A stretch of DNA of 5,680 bases from Candidatus Competibacteraceae bacterium (GTDB taxonomy: Bacteria; Pseudomonadota; Gammaproteobacteria; Competibacterales; Competibacteraceae). Shown one piece after another: positions 5,017-5,680 of the stretch. The stretch's first letter is position 1; the number at the start of each line of letters is the position of its first letter. A program made the position numbers and the translations under genes. The notes beneath the pieces are model-generated. The model searched no databases. It worked only from the letters and a program-made list of their open reading frames with translations, and was not told the origin of the DNA. Location of the stretch: the NCBI GenBank assembly GCA_020445045.1, contig JAGRHI010000314.1:1-5680 (forward strand). The letters run 5' to 3'.

Positions 5017-5680
5017 ATGAGCCAGCTTCCAGAATACGTTGACGGTTTGCCGAATATCTGCGGTTCGGAGCCGCTCGTGGAAGAGACTTTGCGCGCCGGT
5101 CGCGCCCACCCGGTGTTTCTGCCGGAAAGCCGCATCGATTTCGGCCACATCCGCGCCGCCTGCGCCATCGCCTTGCACATGCATCAGCCACTGATTCCGG
5201 CGGGTGGCGGCGACTTGCACACCGCGGCCATCATCAGCAATCTCCAGTACATGATGGAGAACCAGGGCATTGGTGATAATTACAATGCGCCAGTGTTTCA
5301 TTGGTGCTACAAGCGTATGGGCGAGTTTGTCCCTCAGCTGATCGACGAGGGCAAGGAGCCGCGGGTGATGCTGGAGTATTCCGGTACGCTGTTCCACGGT
5401 TTGCGCGCCATGGGTCTGCACGACGCGCTCGACGCGCTCAAGAACGTCACCTGCAATCCGGCCTATCGGCGCGGGGTGGAATGGTTGGGTTGTCCGTGGG
5501 GCCACGCGGTGGCGCCTTCGACGCCGGCGCAGGATTTCCGTCTCCACGTCAAGGCTTGGCAGCACCATTTTGCCGCCATCTTCGGGTTGGAAGCGCTGGA
5601 GCGGGTGCGCGGGTTTTCGCCCTCGGAAATGGCCCTGCCCAACCATCCCGATACGGCCTACGAGTACATCAAGACCTTGG
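5017..5680 (+). CDS. GH57 family alpha-glucan glycosidase/transferase (5' part)
   Basis: The frame stays open from ATG 5017 to the window end, giving 221 residues of an unfinished protein. GH57 enzymes are retaining alpha-glucan hydrolases, 4-alpha-glucanotransferases or branching enzymes with a (beta/alpha)7 barrel. Motif 1 is seen as ALHMHQPL at 52-59 (HQP at 56-58). A motif 2-like CPWGHAVAP lies at 159-167 with H163. The motif 3 region GFSPSEMALP at 199-208 carries E204 in the position of the catalytic nucleophile. Motifs 4 and 5, with the acid/base aspartate, should lie beyond the edge. About 48 residues precede the first barrel strand, more than in many GH57 proteins, and no signal peptide is visible. 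Motif 1 resembles the COG1449 amylase type more than the HTHxPYV form of GH57 branching enzymes. It follows glgA, so glycogen turnover or chain remodelling is likely; exact activity cannot be read. Confidence 0.88.
   Translation, partial: MSQLPEYVDGLPNICGSEPLVEETLRAGRAHPVFLPESRIDFGHIRAACAIALHMHQPLIPAGGGDLHTAAIISNLQYMMENQGIGDNYNAPVFHWCYKRMGEFVPQLIDEGKEPRVMLEYSGTLFHGLRAMGLHDALDALKNVTCNPAYRRGVEWLGCPWGHAVAPSTPAQDFRLHVKAWQHHFAAIFGLEALERVRGFSPSEMALPNHPDTAYEYIKTL

Noticed and set aside
4302..5646. Long minus-strand frames opposite glgA and the GH57 gene (4302-5180 and 4660-5646)
   Set aside because: They span the glgA-GH57 boundary without any domain and mirror strong + strand genes; codon-bias shadows.

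Overview
The window is GC-rich, with genes packed on the + strand only. It reads as a chromosomal segment of a gammaproteobacterium. This rests on a bacterioferritin very close to the E. coli form, an E. coli-type bfd-bfr pair and a proteobacterial Lgt. The glycogen genes fit glycogen-storing or methanotrophic gammaproteobacteria (Competibacter-like, Methylococcales or Chromatiales), but I cannot choose among these from sequence alone. There is no sign of a phage, transposon, CRISPR array, tRNA or rRNA.

Layout. Positions 1-150 hold a possible 10-codon tail of an upstream gene and the leader of lgt. lgt (151-945) encodes the first enzyme of lipoprotein maturation. A 173-bp spacer follows, with a doubtful 44-codon ORF whose ATG overlaps the lgt stop. 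Next is a tight iron-storage pair: bfd (1119-1403, a [2Fe-2S] ferredoxin with an unusual Pro/Ala/Thr-rich tail) and, 18 bp later, bfr (1422-1886, haem-binding ferritin cage). The 155-bp spacer after bfr holds a 27-bp dyad that overlaps an extended -10-like sequence. It is the best candidate for a promoter/operator of what follows.

The second half is an alpha-glucan (glycogen) cluster. It contains a GH13 alpha-amylase-superfamily protein (2042-3322), a GT5 glycogen synthase (3429-4901) and the start of a GH57 glycoside hydrolase/transferase (5017 to beyond the window end). All three face the same way, with 106-115 bp spacers and good Shine-Dalgarno sequences, so they are probably one transcription unit. 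The synthase lengthens alpha-1,4 chains. The GH13 and GH57 enzymes probably remodel or degrade the glucan, or transfer segments of it. No glgB, glgC or glgP is visible here.

The most notable points are: the synthase looks like the cyanobacterial GlgA2 / plant SSIII-SSIV type rather than E. coli GlgA; the GH13 protein is compact and GlgE-like, with unclear specificity; the ferredoxin tail has no counterpart in the classical 64-residue Bfd; and there is a dyad between the iron and glycogen blocks. I see no wholly new system.
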